Below are positions 63,883 through 64,000 of a stretch of 64,000 nt of DNA, piece by piece. The DNA lies in NCBI GenBank assembly GCA_958009085.1, contig OY253669.1, forward strand, positions 1,612,001 through 1,676,000, read 5' to 3'. Every line of letters begins with the position of its first letter. Position 1 is the stretch's first letter. The notes beneath the pieces are model-generated. The model saw only the letters and a list, made by a program, of their open reading frames with translations. It did no database searches and was not told the origin of the DNA. The position numbers were made by a program, and so were the translations under genes. This DNA is from Protoeuglena noctilucae (taxonomy: Eukaryota; Chlorophyta; Pedinophyceae; Marsupiomonadales; Marsupiomonadaceae).

Positions 63883-64000
63883 CTGCGGGGGAATGAGGCG
63901 TGGACAGCTCGGTTGCGCTGGAGGTGTAAGGCTCCCTTGATGGGCCAGGCACCCTAGCTAGGCGAGGACAATGGACAAAAAGACCACGAGAACGTGCCTG

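Overview
The window is 64 kb of nuclear DNA from a GC-rich, intron-rich eukaryote, most likely a photosynthetic trebouxiophyte (Chlorella-like) green alga. Support: almost every gene is broken by introns of about 80-250 bp with GTGAG/GTGCG donors. The gene set mixes nuclear-encoded plastid proteins (CPN20, TOC34, plastid L11, an ELIP, phylloquinone methyltransferase MENG, CarA) with ordinary eukaryotic housekeeping genes (SEC10, SMC3, eIF3b, RFT1, VDAC, Claspin, EAF1). MENG and the ELIP argue for a photosynthetic lineage. The genus is inference. The gene models are built by hand from splice motifs, reading phase and family knowledge. Nothing was aligned.

Layout. 0.2-3.2 kb: WW/IQ protein (+), running into a 200-N gap. 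3.7-8.9: SEC10 (-). 9.4-10.6: adenylate kinase (+). 10.7-11.8: CPN20 (-). 12.5-19.0: Raf-like PB1 kinase (+). 19.7-22.8: Claspin/MRC1-like (-). 23.1-23.8: TMEM230-like (+). 24.7-26.5: TOC34 (+). 26.8-28.8: bZIP factor (-). 29.5-32.6: EAF1-like HSA/SANT protein (-). 32.7-34.6: AP2/ERF factor (+). 35.1-36.7: carbamoyl-phosphate synthase small subunit (-). 37.8-39.0: MENG (+). 39.2-40.8: VDAC (-). 41.1-42.2: plastid L11 (+). 42.5-44.3: WDR54-like (+). 44.7-52.0: SMC3 (-). 52.4-55.1: RFT1 (+). 55.6-56.4: ankyrin protein (+). 56.6-57.4+: ELIP (-). 58.0-61.5: eIF3b (+). 61.7 to the right edge: TCAIM/DUF4461-like protein (-).

The 22 genes sit on both strands, mostly as divergent pairs sharing short 5' regions and convergent pairs with short 3' gaps. 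They do not form a pathway operon. I saw no convincing transposon, virus relic, CRISPR array, rRNA or tRNA.

The strongest unexpected signal is in the splice sites. At least 14, probably 15, introns in nine genes fit only, or fit best, with a GC donor (nearly always AAG or CAG, then GCGAG or GCAAG) instead of GT. SEC10 alone has four, SMC3 three (one defines a five-residue first exon) and adenylate kinase two in a row. By my count this is about one intron in ten, far above the roughly 1% usual in animals and land plants. Other points of interest are a long acidic C-terminal tail on TOC34, a kinase with HFD/DLG in place of HRD/DFG, a tandem duplication of a GC donor inside SMC3, an AP2 domain split by an unusually long intron, and a bZIP-type palindrome between SMC3 and RFT1.
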